64,000 nt of DNA from Arthrobacter sp. AFG20 (GCF_002892795.1 NZ_PJMC01000001.1:248001-312000), one strand, 5' to 3'; positions 52,569 through 62,376 are shown, counted from the stretch's first letter. Program-made: numbers and translations. The notes: generated by a model not told the origin, from the letters alone.

Positions 52569-53759
52569 ATGTCCGCCGTTGAAACCGCCATCAAGAGCCT
52601 GCCCTACGCCGACGGCGACTTCTTCTCCTTCGAGCAGCTGCTCACTTCCAAAGAGCGGGACAGGCTGGCCGAGGTCCGCTCCTTCCTGGCCCGGGAAGTA
52701 AAGCCGATAGCTGTGGACTGCTGGAACCGCGGCGAATTTCCCATGGACCTGATTCCGAGGCTGGCCGAGCTCGACCTCGTCAGCCCGGTGCGCCGCCAGG
52801 GCTATTCCAATCTGTTCGCCGGCATCGTGCACGCGGAAGTCACCCGCGCGGACACGTCCATCGCCACCTTCATGGGGGTGCACGACGGCCTTTTCACCGG
52901 CTCCATCGAAGCCCTCGCTTCCCGGGAGCAGCAGGATGCCTGGCTGCCCGACATCTACTCGCTGCGCAAGATCGGCGCCTTCGGGCTGACGGAGCCCCTG
53001 GGCGGTTCGGACGTCGCCGGCGGCACGCGCACCACGGCCAGGCGGGACGGCGACCGCTGGATCCTCAACGGCGCCAAGCGCTGGATCGGCAACGCAACAT
53101 TCTCCGACTGGGTGGTGGTCTACGCGCGCGATGTGGCCGACAACCAGGTCAAGGCTTTCCTCGTGGACACGGCGCTGCCGGGGTTCGGTGCAACGAAGAT
53201 CGAAAACAAGATCTCGCTGCGGACCGTGCAGAACGCCGACATCACCCTCGACAATGTGGTGATTCCGGAATTCTTCAAGCTGGCCAACGCCAACAGCTTC
53301 CGCGACACCAACAAGGTCCTGAAGGTCACCCGCCTCGCCGTCGCCTGGCAGGCGGTGGGCCAGCAGCTCGCCGCCTTCGACGTTGCCCGGCGCTACGCCG
53401 TGGAGCGGCACCAGTTCGGGCGCCCGCTGGCTTCCTTCCAGCTGGTGCAGAGCCAGCTGGTCCAGATCCTGGGAAACGCGGTCAGCTCCATGGGCATGAT
53501 GGTGCGGCTGGCCCAGCTCGAGGATGCCGGCCAGGCCAAGGATGAGCAGTCAGCCCTCGCCAAAGCCTTCACCACCGCACGGATGCGGGAAAGCGTTGCA
53601 ATCGGCCGCAGCCTGCTCGGCGGAAACGGCATCGTGACTGACTTCGAGATGGCCAAGATCTTCGCCGACGCCGAGGCGATCTACTCCTATGAGGGCACCC
53701 ACGAAGTGAACACCCTGGTGGCCGGCCGCGCCATCACCGGAGTCTCCGCGATCGTCTAG
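52569..53759 (+). CDS. acyl-CoA dehydrogenase (glutaryl-CoA dehydrogenase-like)
   Basis: A 396-residue flavoprotein that introduces a trans-2 double bond into an acyl-CoA. IGAFGLTEPLGGSDVAGG is the first FAD/substrate signature, and the catalytic glutamate lies in AEAIYSYEGTHEVNTL, at the position used by glutaryl-CoA and related short-chain dehydrogenases. The ATG follows GAAGGAG. No other beta-oxidation gene adjoins, so the substrate stays open. It converges with the M23 peptidase gene. Confidence 0.88.
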   Translation: MSAVETAIKSLPYADGDFFSFEQLLTSKERDRLAEVRSFLAREVKPIAVDCWNRGEFPMDLIPRLAELDLVSPVRRQGYSNLFAGIVHAEVTRADTSIATFMGVHDGLFTGSIEALASREQQDAWLPDIYSLRKIGAFGLTEPLGGSDVAGGTRTTARRDGDRWILNGAKRWIGNATFSDWVVVYARDVADNQVKAFLVDTALPGFGATKIENKISLRTVQNADITLDNVVIPEFFKLANANSFRDTNKVLKVTRLAVAWQAVGQQLAAFDVARRYAVERHQFGRPLASFQLVQSQLVQILGNAVSSMGMMVRLAQLEDAGQAKDEQSALAKAFTTARMRESVAIGRSLLGGNGIVTDFEMAKIFADAEAIYSYEGTHEVNTLVAGRAITGVSAIV

Positions 53760-53778
53760 TCCCCGACCGTCTGGCAAG

Positions 53779-54312
53779 TCAGTTCAGCGGCAGCAGCACC
53801 GAGGGCCGCAGGTCCAGGATGAAGGACAGCGGATTGAGGTACTCCTCTCCGCGGCGGACCCCCCAGTGCACGCACGGTGAGGAACCGCAGTGGCCAGCCA
53901 GCAGGGTGCCCACCATTGCGCCCTTGGCCACGGAAGCGCCCTTCTTGAGCGTGCTCCGCACCGGTTCGAAGCTGCTGCGCAGGCCATTGCCGTGATCAAT
54001 GGTGATGACGGGCCGGTCCACCACCACGCCCACAAAGCTGACGGTGCCGGACTCCGGGGCGGTAACCGGACCGCCGTCGGACGCTGCTCCAAGGTCCACG
54101 CCCCGGTGCCCGCTCAGCCACGGTTTGTCCGGGGGGTCGAACGGGCGCAGGACCGCCGGCCGCGGCGCAAGAGGCCAGCTCCAGCCGGCCGGCGCCGTCG
54201 TAGTGGACCGAGCGGGGAAAGCCGCTGGTAAAGCGAACGGTGCGGGCGCAGCGGAAGGTGCGGCGGCCGCCGTCGTGAGCAGGAGCAGCGCCGCCAGCAC
54301 ATAAGTTCTCAT
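53779..54312 (-). CDS. M23 family metallopeptidase, secreted
   Basis: A 177-residue LytM-type peptidase with an N-terminal signal peptide (VLAALLLLTTAAAAPSAAPAPFALP). Zinc ligands are the His and Asp of SGHRGVDLGA and the His of CVHWGV, where the usual first histidine of HxH is valine. It likely cuts peptidoglycan peptides outside the membrane or, if inactive, regulates another hydrolase. The divergent gene across a 422-base gap is rpsB. Confidence 0.85.
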   Translation of the reverse strand: MRTYVLAALLLLTTAAAAPSAAPAPFALPAAFPARSTTTAPAGWSWPLAPRPAVLRPFDPPDKPWLSGHRGVDLGAASDGGPVTAPESGTVSFVGVVVDRPVITIDHGNGLRSSFEPVRSTLKKGASVAKGAMVGTLLAGHCGSSPCVHWGVRRGEEYLNPLSFILDLRPSVLLPLN

Positions 54313-54734
54313 GTCCCCAGCATGGGGGCCCGATCCGCCGGCCGGAACGGGGCCTCCGGCCTATGTGGAAAACGCCGCCCGGCGCGGCAGGACCGGTGCA
54401 TTTGCCGCGGTCCGCTGTAGTACACTTGACGGAGCAGTTTGCTGTGCCCTCAACGCATTCCATTTCGTGGCTAGCGTCAGCACGCCCCATTCAGGAGTGC
54501 GGGGGAGCGGCAGCTGACTACGCGTATCCAGCCCTCCACAACCGGTAAGCAGTTGCTTGCTGCTGCGGAGGATTGCGCCTCTTGCGGTCAGGCCCGGCAA
54601 CGGTCCTGATGAGATGTGCAATGGATGCCAGGAGCCTGTGCCCGCCCGGGTAAGGCTAAATAACCGTCAACTATTGGCAGGGTAAGAGCGGCCGCGGCCG
54701 CTCTCATGAATGACCTGCCGGAAGGAGCGTCGGC
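54313..54734. other. rpsB leader region with a perfect 20-bp palindrome
   Basis: No gene is seen in this 422-base gap between the divergent peptidase and rpsB genes. AGAGCGGCCGCGGCCGCTCT at 54685-54704 is a perfect palindrome 30 bases before the rpsB ATG. It can fold as a tight hairpin in the leader RNA, just before the GGAAGGAG ribosome site. In other bacteria S2 represses its own mRNA; a similar role here is a guess. Confidence 0.45.
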
Positions 54735-55604
54735 ATGCCCGTCGTAACCATGCGCCAGCTGCTTGACAGCGGCGTCCACTTTGGACACCAGACCCGCCGT
54801 TGGAACCCGAAGATGAAGCGCTTCATCTTCACCGAGCGCAACGGCATCTACATCATTGACCTCCAGCAGTCGCTGTCCTACATCGACCGCGCCTACGAGT
54901 TCGTCAAGGCCACCGTTGCCCACGGCGGCACCGTGCTGTTCGTCGGCACCAAGAAGCAGGCTCAGGAAGCCATCGCCGAGCAGGCAACCCGCGTTGGCCA
55001 GCCGTACGTCAACCAGCGTTGGCTCGGCGGTATGCTCACCAACTTCCAGACTGTTGCCAAGCGTATCCAGCGCATGAAGGAACTCGAAGAGATCGACTTC
55101 GACGACGTCGCCGGCTCCGCTTACACCAAGAAGGAACTGCTGCTTCTCCGCCGCGAGCTCACCAAGCTCGAGTCCAACCTCGGCGGTATCCGCAACCTGA
55201 CCAAGGCACCGTCCGTGCTGTGGGTTGTCGACACCAAGAAGGAGCACCTGGCTGTTGACGAGGCCAAGAAGCTCAACATCCCGGTTGTGGCCATCCTGGA
55301 CACCAACTGCGATCCGGACGAAGTCGACTTCCCGATCCCGGGCAACGACGACGCCATCCGCTCCGTCAACCTCCTGACCCGCGTTGTTGCTGACGCCGTT
55401 GCTGAGGGCCTCATCGCCCGCAACCAGCGCGCAACCGGCACCACCGAGACCCCGGAAGAGCCGCTGGCTGAGTGGGAGCGCGAGCTCCTCGAAGGCAGCA
55501 AGACCGAGGAAGCTCCGGCTGCCGAGGCTGCTCCCGCCGCAGAGGAAGCTCCTGCCGCAGAGGAAGCCCCGGCTGCTGCCGAGGGCACCGACTCCGCGAA
55601 GTAA
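54735..55604 (+). CDS. rpsB: 30S ribosomal protein S2
   Basis: A 289-residue small-subunit protein. [25 protein letters not shown] and [16 protein letters not shown] are S2 signatures. The C-terminal 45 residues are a low-complexity Glu/Ala/Pro tail ([17 protein letters not shown]) typical of actinobacteria. GGAAGGAG precedes the ATG. It heads the rpsB-tsf-pyrH-frr-cdsA block. Confidence 0.97.
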   Translation: MPVVTMRQLLDSGVHFGHQTRRWNPKMKRFIFTERNGIYIIDLQQSLSYIDRAYEFVKATVAHGGTVLFVGTKKQAQEAIAEQATRVGQPYVNQRWLGGMLTNFQTVAKRIQRMKELEEIDFDDVAGSAYTKKELLLLRRELTKLESNLGGIRNLTKAPSVLWVVDTKKEHLAVDEAKKLNIPVVAILDTNCDPDEVDFPIPGNDDAIRSVNLLTRVVADAVAEGLIARNQRATGTTETPEEPLAEWERELLEGSKTEEAPAAEAAPAAEEAPAAEEAPAAAEGTDSAK

Positions 55605-55730
55605 CAACTTCATCGGGATTTCCGGGCGCTGTCCGCAGCGACCGGGCAACTGACAGGATGGCCGCTCACCAGGTGAGCTGCCGTCCTGTCGGTCCGTACA
55701 CACGAAAATTTTCTAGACAGAGGGGTTCAC

Positions 55731-56567
55731 ATGGCGAACTACACTGCCGCTGATATCAAGGCTCTGCGCGAGCGCACCGGCGCCGGCATGATGGATGTCA
55801 AGAAGGCTCTCGACGAAGCCAACGGCGACGCCGAGAAGGCGATCGAGATCATCCGCATCAAGGGCCTGAAGGGCGCCACCAAGCGCGAAGGCCGCTCCAC
55901 CGCTGAAGGCCTGGTTGCTGCCAAGGTCGCGGGCGGCGTCGGCGTAATGATCGAGGTCAACTGCGAGACCGACTTCGTCGCCAAGGCTGACAAGTTCATC
56001 CAGCTGGCTGACAAGGTCCTGGCCGTCGCTGTCGAGTCGGGCGCTGCCGACCTCGAGACCCTGCTCGCCACCGATGTTGACGGCAAACCGCTGTCCGAGG
56101 TTGTCGTCGAAGAGGGCGCTATCCTCGGCGAAAAGGTCGTCGTCCGCCGCATCTCCCGCATCGAGGGCGCTACGGTCGACGCTTACCTGCACAAGACGTC
56201 CAAGGACCTTCCGGCCCAGGTCGGCGTCCTGTTCGCTGTTGACGGCGAAGGCGAAGCAGCTGCCACCGCCGCGCACGATGTTGCCGTTCACGTTGCAGCC
56301 ATGGCTCCGAACTACCTCTCCCGCGAGGACGTTCCGGCCGAGCTCGTCGAGTCCGAGCGCCGCATCGCCGAGGAAACCGCAAAGGCCGAGGGCAAGCCCG
56401 AAGCTGCGATGACCAAGATCGTCGAAGGCCGCGTTACCGGCTTCTACAAGGGTGAGGTCCTGGTTGACCAGGCTTTCGCCAAGGACGCCAAGAAGTCTGT
56501 GGCGCAGGTCCTCGAAGAGGCCGGCGTCAAGGGAACCGCGTTCACGCGTTTCCGCGTCGGCTCCTAG
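55731..56567 (+). CDS. tsf: elongation factor Ts
   Basis: A 278-residue nucleotide-exchange factor for EF-Tu. The N-terminus has IKALRERTGAGMMDVKKALDEANGD, with the TGAGMMDVKKAL signature, then the second signature GVMIEVNCETDFVAKA. The size fits. It follows rpsB by 126 bases and is followed by a terminator-like hairpin. Confidence 0.97.
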   Translation: MANYTAADIKALRERTGAGMMDVKKALDEANGDAEKAIEIIRIKGLKGATKREGRSTAEGLVAAKVAGGVGVMIEVNCETDFVAKADKFIQLADKVLAVAVESGAADLETLLATDVDGKPLSEVVVEEGAILGEKVVVRRISRIEGATVDAYLHKTSKDLPAQVGVLFAVDGEGEAAATAAHDVAVHVAAMAPNYLSREDVPAELVESERRIAEETAKAEGKPEAAMTKIVEGRVTGFYKGEVLVDQAFAKDAKKSVAQVLEEAGVKGTAFTRFRVGS

Positions 56568-56580
56568 TCTGACAAGCAAG

Positions 56581-56610
56581 GGGGTGGCCACTTCGGTGGC
56601 CGCCCCTTTT
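56581..56610 (+). terminator. terminator after tsf
   Basis: GGGGTGGCCAC-TTCG-GTGGCCGCCCC forms an 11-bp stem with one G-T pair and a stable TTCG loop, followed by TTTT. It separates rpsB-tsf from pyrH, which therefore probably has its own promoter. Confidence 0.85.
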
Positions 56611-56692
56611 GCATGCACCGGCCACATAAGAAATGTGAGCGCTGGCCGGATGCGCGATAACCTAGCTCAGAGTTCACCAACCGGAAGGCACC

Positions 56693-57430
56693 ATGGAAGC
56701 CGTCAATACTCCCGTCCAGTCTGAGAAGAGCAGGCGACGGGTTCTCCTGAAGCTGTCCGGTGAAGTCTTCGGCGGCGGCAAGCTGGGCGTCGACCCGGAC
56801 ACCGTCCGCGCAGTAGCCAAGGAAATCGCTGCCGCCGTTCCCGACGTCGAGGTGGCCATCGTGGTTGGCGGTGGCAACTTCTTCCGGGGCGCCGAACTGT
56901 CCCAGAGCGGCATGGACCGTTCGCGTGCCGACTACATGGGCATGCTGGGAACCGTCATGAACTGCCTCGCCCTGCAGGACTTCCTGGAGCAGGCCGGTGT
57001 TGAAACCCGGGTCCAGACCGCTATCACCATGGGACAGGTGGCCGAGGCATACATTCCGCGCCGTGCCATCCGCCATATGGAAAAGAACCGCGTTGTCATC
57101 TTCGGCGCCGGCGCAGGCCTGCCATACTTCTCCACGGATACCGTGGCTGCCCAGCGCGCACTCGAGGTGCACGCCGACGTGGTGCTTATGGCCAAGAGCG
57201 GCGTGGACGGTGTGTACACCGCCGACCCGAAGAAGGACCCGACGGCGGAGAAGCTGGAAAACCTCAGCTACGACGACGCCCTCCGCCGTGACATCCGCGT
57301 CATGGACCAGACCGCAATGACCATGTGCAAGGACAACAAGCTCTCCATGGTGGTGTTCGGCATGGAAGGCGAAGGCAACGTCACGCGTGCCATCCGCGGC
57401 GAAAAGCTGGGAACGCTGGTCACGGCCTAG
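56693..57430 (+). CDS. pyrH: UMP kinase
   Basis: A 245-residue amino-acid-kinase-fold enzyme that phosphorylates UMP to [33 protein letters not shown] and [19 protein letters not shown] are the expected blocks. The ATG is 126 bases after tsf. Pyrimidine-nucleotide pools likely control activity by GTP and UTP, as in the family. Confidence 0.96.
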   Translation: MEAVNTPVQSEKSRRRVLLKLSGEVFGGGKLGVDPDTVRAVAKEIAAAVPDVEVAIVVGGGNFFRGAELSQSGMDRSRADYMGMLGTVMNCLALQDFLEQAGVETRVQTAITMGQVAEAYIPRRAIRHMEKNRVVIFGAGAGLPYFSTDTVAAQRALEVHADVVLMAKSGVDGVYTADPKKDPTAEKLENLSYDDALRRDIRVMDQTAMTMCKDNKLSMVVFGMEGEGNVTRAIRGEKLGTLVTA

Positions 57431-57528
57431 TTACGGCTAGGATATTTCTAGGATGGTTCCGCCCATTGGGCGGGACCAGGATTGTGAAATGCCCCGGTTG
57501 ACCGGGAACCAATGTCTGAGGAGAGATC

Positions 57529-58086
57529 GTGATCGAAGAAACCTTGCTCGAAGCCGGGGACAAGATGGACAAGGCTGTTGAGGTCGCCAAGGAAGACTTC
57601 GCCTCGATCCGCACCGGGCGGGCAAACCCCGGCCTGTACAACAAGGTCATGGTGGAGTACTACGGAACCCCCACTCCGCTGCAGCAGCTGGCATCCTTTG
57701 CGATCCCGGATGCCCGCACCATCCTCATCACGCCGTTCGACAAGACCGCCCTGCGGGACATCGAGCGGGCGCTCAGCGATTCCGAGGTCGGCGCCAACCC
57801 GTCCAACGACGGAAACGTCATCCGCATCACCATCCCGGAGCTGACGAAGGAACGCCGTAAGGAATACGTCAAGATCGTCAAGGCCAAGGGTGAGGACGCC
57901 AAGGTGTCCATCCGCAACATCCGCCGCAAGGCCAAGGAAACCCTGGACCGGCTTGTCAAGGACGGCGAAGCCGGCGAGGACGAGGGCACCCGCGGCGAAA
58001 AGGAACTGGACGCGATCACCAAGCAGCACGTCGAGGGAATCGACGAGCTCCTCAAGCGCAAGGAAGCTGAGCTGCTCGAGGTCTGA
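57529..58086 (+). CDS. frr: ribosome recycling factor
   Basis: A 185-residue protein that splits post-termination ribosomes together with EF-G. FASIRTGRANPGLYNKVMVEYYG and RIAIP-type segment VIRITIPELTKERRKEYVKIVK are typical. The GTG start follows GAGGAGA. Its stop overlaps the start of cdsA (TGATG-type overlap), so the two are coupled. Confidence 0.96.
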   Translation: MIEETLLEAGDKMDKAVEVAKEDFASIRTGRANPGLYNKVMVEYYGTPTPLQQLASFAIPDARTILITPFDKTALRDIERALSDSEVGANPSNDGNVIRITIPELTKERRKEYVKIVKAKGEDAKVSIRNIRRKAKETLDRLVKDGEAGEDEGTRGEKELDAITKQHVEGIDELLKRKEAELLEV

Positions 58087-59009
58087 TGGGCCAGGCACAG
58101 CAGGCCCCCGGTGCGCGGGCCCGAACCCGGACCCGCCAGCCAAGGCCCAACCCCACCCCTGGGGCGGGACGCAACCTTCCGGCGGCAATCGCCGTGGGCC
58201 TGGCCATGCTCCTGGCGGTGCTTGGCGGGCTGCTCTTCCTGCCGCTCGGCTTTGTTGCCGTGGTTACCACCTTCGCCGCCTTCGGTGTGTGGGAGGTCTT
58301 CCGGGCGCTCGAAGCCAATGGCACACGCCTGCCCATCGTGCCCGTCATGGTGGGCACGCTGGCCATGCCGTTCTCGGCCTACTTCGGCGGCCTGGAAAGC
58401 CTGCTGTTCGCGATGCTCGCCAGCAGTGTGGCCGCACTGCTCTGGCGGTCCGTGGAGAGCGCAACCGGCTCGGCCCGCAGCATTTTCGCTGGGGTGTTCA
58501 CCCTCGCTTGGGTGCCCTTCCTGATCAGTTTCGCCGCGCTGCCGCTGCACGTCGAAGGCGGCGCCTCCCCGGCGGGTCCATGGCCGGGTGGGACTGTGCC
58601 GGAAGGCGCCTGGCAGATTGTCATCCTGCTGCTCCTGGTGGTTTCCAACGACACGTTCGGGTACCTCGTGGGAGCGCGGCTGGGCAAGCACCCCATGGCG
58701 CCAAAGATCAGCCCGAAAAAGTCCTGGGAGGGTTTTGCCGGATCCATTGCGGGCGCAATGCTCGTCGGGATCCTTGCCAGCATCTTCCTGCTGAACAAGC
58801 CCTGGTGGGTGGGGGTTGTGCTGGCCATCGGCATGGTGGCGGCCGCTACCGCCGGCGACCTCGCTGAATCGATGGTCAAACGCGAACTCGGCGTCAAGGA
58901 CATGAGCAGCATCCTGCCAGGACACGGCGGGGTGATGGACCGGCTCGACTCGATTGTGTTCGCCTCGCCGGTGGCCTTCATGCTGTTCGTCCTGTTCTCC
59001 GGGGCCTGA
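58086..59009 (+). CDS. cdsA: phosphatidate cytidylyltransferase
   Basis: A 307-residue polytopic membrane enzyme that makes CDP-diacylglycerol from phosphatidic acid and CTP. The family signature at the C-terminus reads AESMVKRELGVKDMSSILPGHGGVMDRLDS, and PKKSWEGFAGSIAGAM is the second motif. The N-terminal 30 residues are a basic, Pro-rich cytoplasmic tail. It overlaps frr by one base. Confidence 0.95.
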   Translation: MGQAQQAPGARARTRTRQPRPNPTPGAGRNLPAAIAVGLAMLLAVLGGLLFLPLGFVAVVTTFAAFGVWEVFRALEANGTRLPIVPVMVGTLAMPFSAYFGGLESLLFAMLASSVAALLWRSVESATGSARSIFAGVFTLAWVPFLISFAALPLHVEGGASPAGPWPGGTVPEGAWQIVILLLLVVSNDTFGYLVGARLGKHPMAPKISPKKSWEGFAGSIAGAMLVGILASIFLLNKPWWVGVVLAIGMVAAATAGDLAESMVKRELGVKDMSSILPGHGGVMDRLDSIVFASPVAFMLFVLFSGA

Positions 59010-59128
59010 GTTTCCCCCGGACTTGCTTTTCCCAGCAGGGCTTCCCTGCAGGTGCCTCTGGCACCCGGCCCTCCGCAACGACCTAAAATAATGCGGTTAC
59101 GACCCGCCGAAGAAGTATCGAAGGAAAC

Positions 59129-59716
59129 ATGGTGAGAGTGGACAGCAAGCGGCAGATTCCGGCGTCGTTCGAACGCGTGGCGCGGACGGACTACGGCTAC
59201 AACGCCAAGCAGGTGGACCAGTTCCTGCAGCAGGCCCGCGTTTCACTGGAGACGCCGGAAGCGGCCGCCCACCCCATCAAGAGCGCCGATGTCCGGTCCG
59301 TGTCCTTCGACCCCATCAGGGGCGGATACTCCGCCACCGCCGTGGACGCCGCGCTGGACCGTCTTGAAGACGCCTTCGCCCGCCGGGAGCGGGACGACCT
59401 CATCGCCGCACGGGGCGAGGACGCCTGGCTCCGGCAGATCGGGCAGCTTTCCGGAACGCTCCGCGGCCGCCTTCACCGGCCCGACGGCGAGAGGTTCCGT
59501 CGCCCGGTCAGGAAAAACGCACGCAGCTACAACATCAAAGATGTGGACGCCCTGTGCCTGGACCTGATCGGTTACCTGGAACAGGACAAACCCCTCAGCG
59601 TTGACAATGTGCGCCGCGCCGTCTTCCGCCCTGCCGCCGGCAAGGACGGCTACGAGGAGACCCAGGTGGACGCCTTCCTCGACCGGGTGGTCGAGCTGAT
59701 GGCCGCCATCGACTGA
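59129..59716 (+). CDS. DivIVA-motif protein with four short repeats
   Basis: A 195-residue protein. Four short segments share the DivI1A pattern of an aromatic-glycine-tyrosine core followed by VD and a helix: RTDYGYNAKQVDQFLQQ, FDPIRGGYSATAVDAALDRL, ARSYNIKDVDALCLDLI and KDGYEETQVDAFLDRVVEL. Full DivIVA/Wag31 has one such motif and a long coiled coil; no coiled coil is seen here. It may bind curved membrane or DivIVA at the pole. The gene follows cdsA by 119 bases. Confidence 0.75.
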   Translation: MVRVDSKRQIPASFERVARTDYGYNAKQVDQFLQQARVSLETPEAAAHPIKSADVRSVSFDPIRGGYSATAVDAALDRLEDAFARRERDDLIAARGEDAWLRQIGQLSGTLRGRLHRPDGERFRRPVRKNARSYNIKDVDALCLDLIGYLEQDKPLSVDNVRRAVFRPAAGKDGYEETQVDAFLDRVVELMAAID

Positions 59717-59745
59717 CGGCCCCCCGCTCAGCGTTGGCTGGCCGC

Positions 59746-61212
59746 TCAGCGTTCCGTTACCAGCGGCCGCTCGGGCGTGTGCAGCCTGGTCATCACCCTG
59801 GTGGTGGTCCGGGGCACCCGGGAACTTGTGGCACGCGACGTCAGGACCATCACGGTGAATGCCGCCGGCACTGTCCAGGCCGCGGGCTGGGCCAGCCACG
59901 GCGGCGTCCCCGCCACCCCGAGCACCGTCCCCGCCACCATGGCGCCGCCGCACAGCAGGCCGCCGGTCGCCATGCCGGCTATGGCACCGGCGTCGGTCAG
60001 GCCCCGCCACCAGATGCCAAGCAGCAGGACCGGGCAGATGGTGGACGCCGTAAAGGCGAAGACCAGGCCCACGCTCCCGGCGAGGGCCAGCGAGTCCGTC
60101 ATGAGCGCCAGGCCCAGCGGAACGGTGATCGAGACCAGGGCCGCCACCCGGAACCCGCGCACACTGCCGCCCAGCACGTCCTGGCTGATCACGCCGGCCA
60201 GCGAGACGACGAGCCCCGACGTTGTGGACAGGAACGCGGCGAAGGCCCCTGCCACGACGAGCGCGGACAGCAGCTCGCCGGCCGGGCCCCCGACGAGGCG
60301 GCCTGGAAGCAACAGCACCAGGGCATCCGCCTGCCCGGCCCGTGCCAGGTCCGGGGCGAACAGGCGCCCGGCCAGTCCGTACGCCGTCGGAAACAGATAG
60401 AACACAGACAGCAGGCCCAGCACGATCAGCGTGGTCCGGCGCGCCGACTGCCCGTCGGGATTGGTGTAGAAGCGGACCAGGACGTGCGGCAGTCCCAGCG
60501 TTCCGAACAGCAGGGCAACGAGCAGCGAGATGCTCTGGTAGGGGCTGGCCGGACTCGCCCCGCCCGGGTTCGCGGCCACTGCCGCCAGGGCTGGAGCGCC
60601 ATCTTCGGCCAGCACCAGCAAAATGAAGATGAGGGGCACGGCCAGTGCCGTAAGCTTCAGCCAGAACTGAAAGGCCTGGACGAAGGTGATGGAGCGCATG
60701 CCGCCAGCCACCACGGTGAGGCACACCACCACCACGACGGCGGTTGATCCGGCCCACGACGGCAGGCCGGTGGTGGTCCGGATGGTCAGGGCAGCGCCGT
60801 GCAGCTGCGGGACGATGTACAGCCAGCCCACAATAACCACAGCAAGGCTGGTGACACGGCGCACGGCCCGCGAATCGAGCCTGGATTCGGTGAAATCGGG
60901 AATGGTATAAGCGCCGGAACGCCGGAGCGGCGCGGCCACGAACAGCAGAAGCATCAGGTAGCCGGCGGTGTAGCCCACGGGGTACCACAGGGCATCCGTG
61001 CCGGACAGCAGGATCAGGCCGGCCACGCCCAGGAAACTGGCGGCGGAGAGATACTCGCCTCCAATGGCCGACGCGTTCCACCAGGGCGGCACGGTTCGGG
61101 AAGCAACATAGAAGTCGCCGGTGGTGCGGGAGATCCGCAGCCCGTAGAAGCCGATCACCGCCGTCGCCACGGAAACGGCGGCCACCGCCGCGATGCCCAC
61201 CGCCGGATTCAC
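59746..61212 (-). CDS. sodium:solute symporter, acetate/monocarboxylate type
   Basis: A 488-residue SSS-family permease with about 13 spans. FYVASRTVPPWWNASAIGGEYLSAASFLGVAGLILL and GIWWRGLTDAGAIAGM fit ActP-like cation/acetate symporters. The GTG (VNPAVGIAAVAAV) is chosen, because an upstream ATG overlaps the previous gene. It is the last gene of the kinase-LytTR-small protein-symporter operon, so uptake is probably induced by the sensed carboxylate. Confidence 0.85.
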   Translation of the reverse strand: MNPAVGIAAVAAVSVATAVIGFYGLRISRTTGDFYVASRTVPPWWNASAIGGEYLSAASFLGVAGLILLSGTDALWYPVGYTAGYLMLLLFVAAPLRRSGAYTIPDFTESRLDSRAVRRVTSLAVVIVGWLYIVPQLHGAALTIRTTTGLPSWAGSTAVVVVVCLTVVAGGMRSITFVQAFQFWLKLTALAVPLIFILLVLAEDGAPALAAVAANPGGASPASPYQSISLLVALLFGTLGLPHVLVRFYTNPDGQSARRTTLIVLGLLSVFYLFPTAYGLAGRLFAPDLARAGQADALVLLLPGRLVGGPAGELLSALVVAGAFAAFLSTTSGLVVSLAGVISQDVLGGSVRGFRVAALVSITVPLGLALMTDSLALAGSVGLVFAFTASTICPVLLLGIWWRGLTDAGAIAGMATGGLLCGGAMVAGTVLGVAGTPPWLAQPAAWTVPAAFTVMVLTSRATSSRVPRTTTRVMTRLHTPERPLVTER

Positions 61213-61234
61213 CGGAGGATCACCTTCTGGAGCA

Positions 61235-61597
61235 TTACTTTTCCCCGGCGAGGTCGCGGTAGCGGGTTTCGTTCCGCGCGGCGCTGCGGACATACAGCCA
61301 GGCGCTGACCCCGGTCACGGGGTAGATCCCGGCGCCCAGCAGGAGCCAGTCGAACGGGATCCCGGCAATCCGCGTCTGCGCCAGTCCCGGTACGGCGGCA
61401 AGCAGCAGCGGAAAAGCGCCGAGGATCAGCAGGAAGCCGCCGGCCACCACCAGGGCAAGCCGGAGCTGGGAGCGGATCAGCGACCGGACGAACACCTGGC
61501 CCACAGCCGACTCCTCGGCTGACTCGCGCGGCCCGGCCGAGGAGTCGGCCGAAATGCGGGACGCCGAACGGGGCGCCGTGACCCTGACACGCGTCAT
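61235..61597 (-). CDS. small two-span membrane protein of the symporter operon
   Basis: A 120-residue protein: a Ser/Ala/Arg-rich cytoplasmic start, then two spans (LALVVAGGFLLILGAFPLLLAA and WLLLGAGIYPVTGVSAWLYV) and a charged end RNETRYRDLAGEK. Its ATG overlaps the stop of the response-regulator gene and it ends 22 bases before the symporter. ActP-type symporters usually come with a small two-span DUF485 partner; this looks like an equivalent, although the sequence is not clearly DUF485. Confidence 0.75.
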   Translation of the reverse strand: MTRVRVTAPRSASRISADSSAGPRESAEESAVGQVFVRSLIRSQLRLALVVAGGFLLILGAFPLLLAAVPGLAQTRIAGIPFDWLLLGAGIYPVTGVSAWLYVRSAARNETRYRDLAGEK

Positions 61598-62313
61598 GCC
61601 TGCGGCCGGATCCTGGTTGCCTCAAGCTTCTCGCGGACGGCCGGCAGGTGCCGCCGGCTGATCGGCAGTTCGGCGTCCTCGACGGAGACGCTGGGGCGGA
61701 CCGCGGCGAGCTTGAGGTGCGAGATGTGGGCGAGGGCTACCAGATAGGAGCGGTGGGTGCGGATGAAGCCCGCGTCCGACCACTGCTGTTCCAGGTCGGC
61801 GAGGGGAACCCGGATCAGGTAGCTGGCATCGGCGGTGTGGAGCCGGGCGTAGTCACCCTGCGCCTGGACGTAGGTGACGTCGTCGCGCCGGATCATTCTG
61901 GTGGTGCCGCCCTGGTCCACGGTAATCATCTCCGGCGTGGCACCGCCGTCGCGGATCAGTTCACTGATCCGGCCCACGGAGCGGGCCAGCCGCTCGGCCC
62001 GGACGGGCTTCAGCAGGTAGTCCACGGCCGCAAGCTCGAATGCCTCCAGCGCGCAGTCCTCGTCGGCTGTCACGAAAACGACGGCGGGCGGGCGGCTGCT
62101 GCGGGAAATGGCACGGGCGATGTCCAGGCCGGACACCGCCGGCATATGGATGTCGAGGAAGACGGCGTCTACGGCCTCGGCTTCGAGGACCCGCAGCGCC
62201 TCAGCGCCAGAGGAGGCGCGCAGGATGGCGCCGATCCTCTCATCACGGCCCAGGAGGAAGGCAAGCTCCTCAACTGCGGGCAGTTCGTCGTCGGCGACGA
62301 GAACGTTAATCAT
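61594..62313 (-). CDS. LytTR family response regulator
   Basis: A 239-residue regulator. The receiver domain starts INVLVADDELPAVEELAFLLG, with the phosphorylated aspartate in DAVFLDIHMPAVSG and the lysine in YLLKPVRAERL. The C-terminal LytTR DNA-binding domain reads ITVDQGGTTRMIRRDDVTYVQAQGDYARLHT and FIRTHRSYLVAL. It pairs with the LytS-type kinase 63 bases upstream and likely activates its own operon. Confidence 0.93.
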   Translation of the reverse strand: MINVLVADDELPAVEELAFLLGRDERIGAILRASSGAEALRVLEAEAVDAVFLDIHMPAVSGLDIARAISRSSRPPAVVFVTADEDCALEAFELAAVDYLLKPVRAERLARSVGRISELIRDGGATPEMITVDQGGTTRMIRRDDVTYVQAQGDYARLHTADASYLIRVPLADLEQQWSDAGFIRTHRSYLVALAHISHLKLAAVRPSVSVEDAELPISRRHLPAVREKLEATRIRPQA

Positions 62314-62376
62314 GGTCCTAGGTTATCTTTCGGGGCCCGCCGCTTCGTGCTTAGGAAACTTCCGGCGCGAACAATT

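Noticed and set aside
59243..61081. A 612-residue open frame antisense to the DivIVA-like gene and overlapping the symporter in another frame
   Set aside because: The composition is Arg/Pro/Gly-rich without motifs, while the alternatives have clear families.
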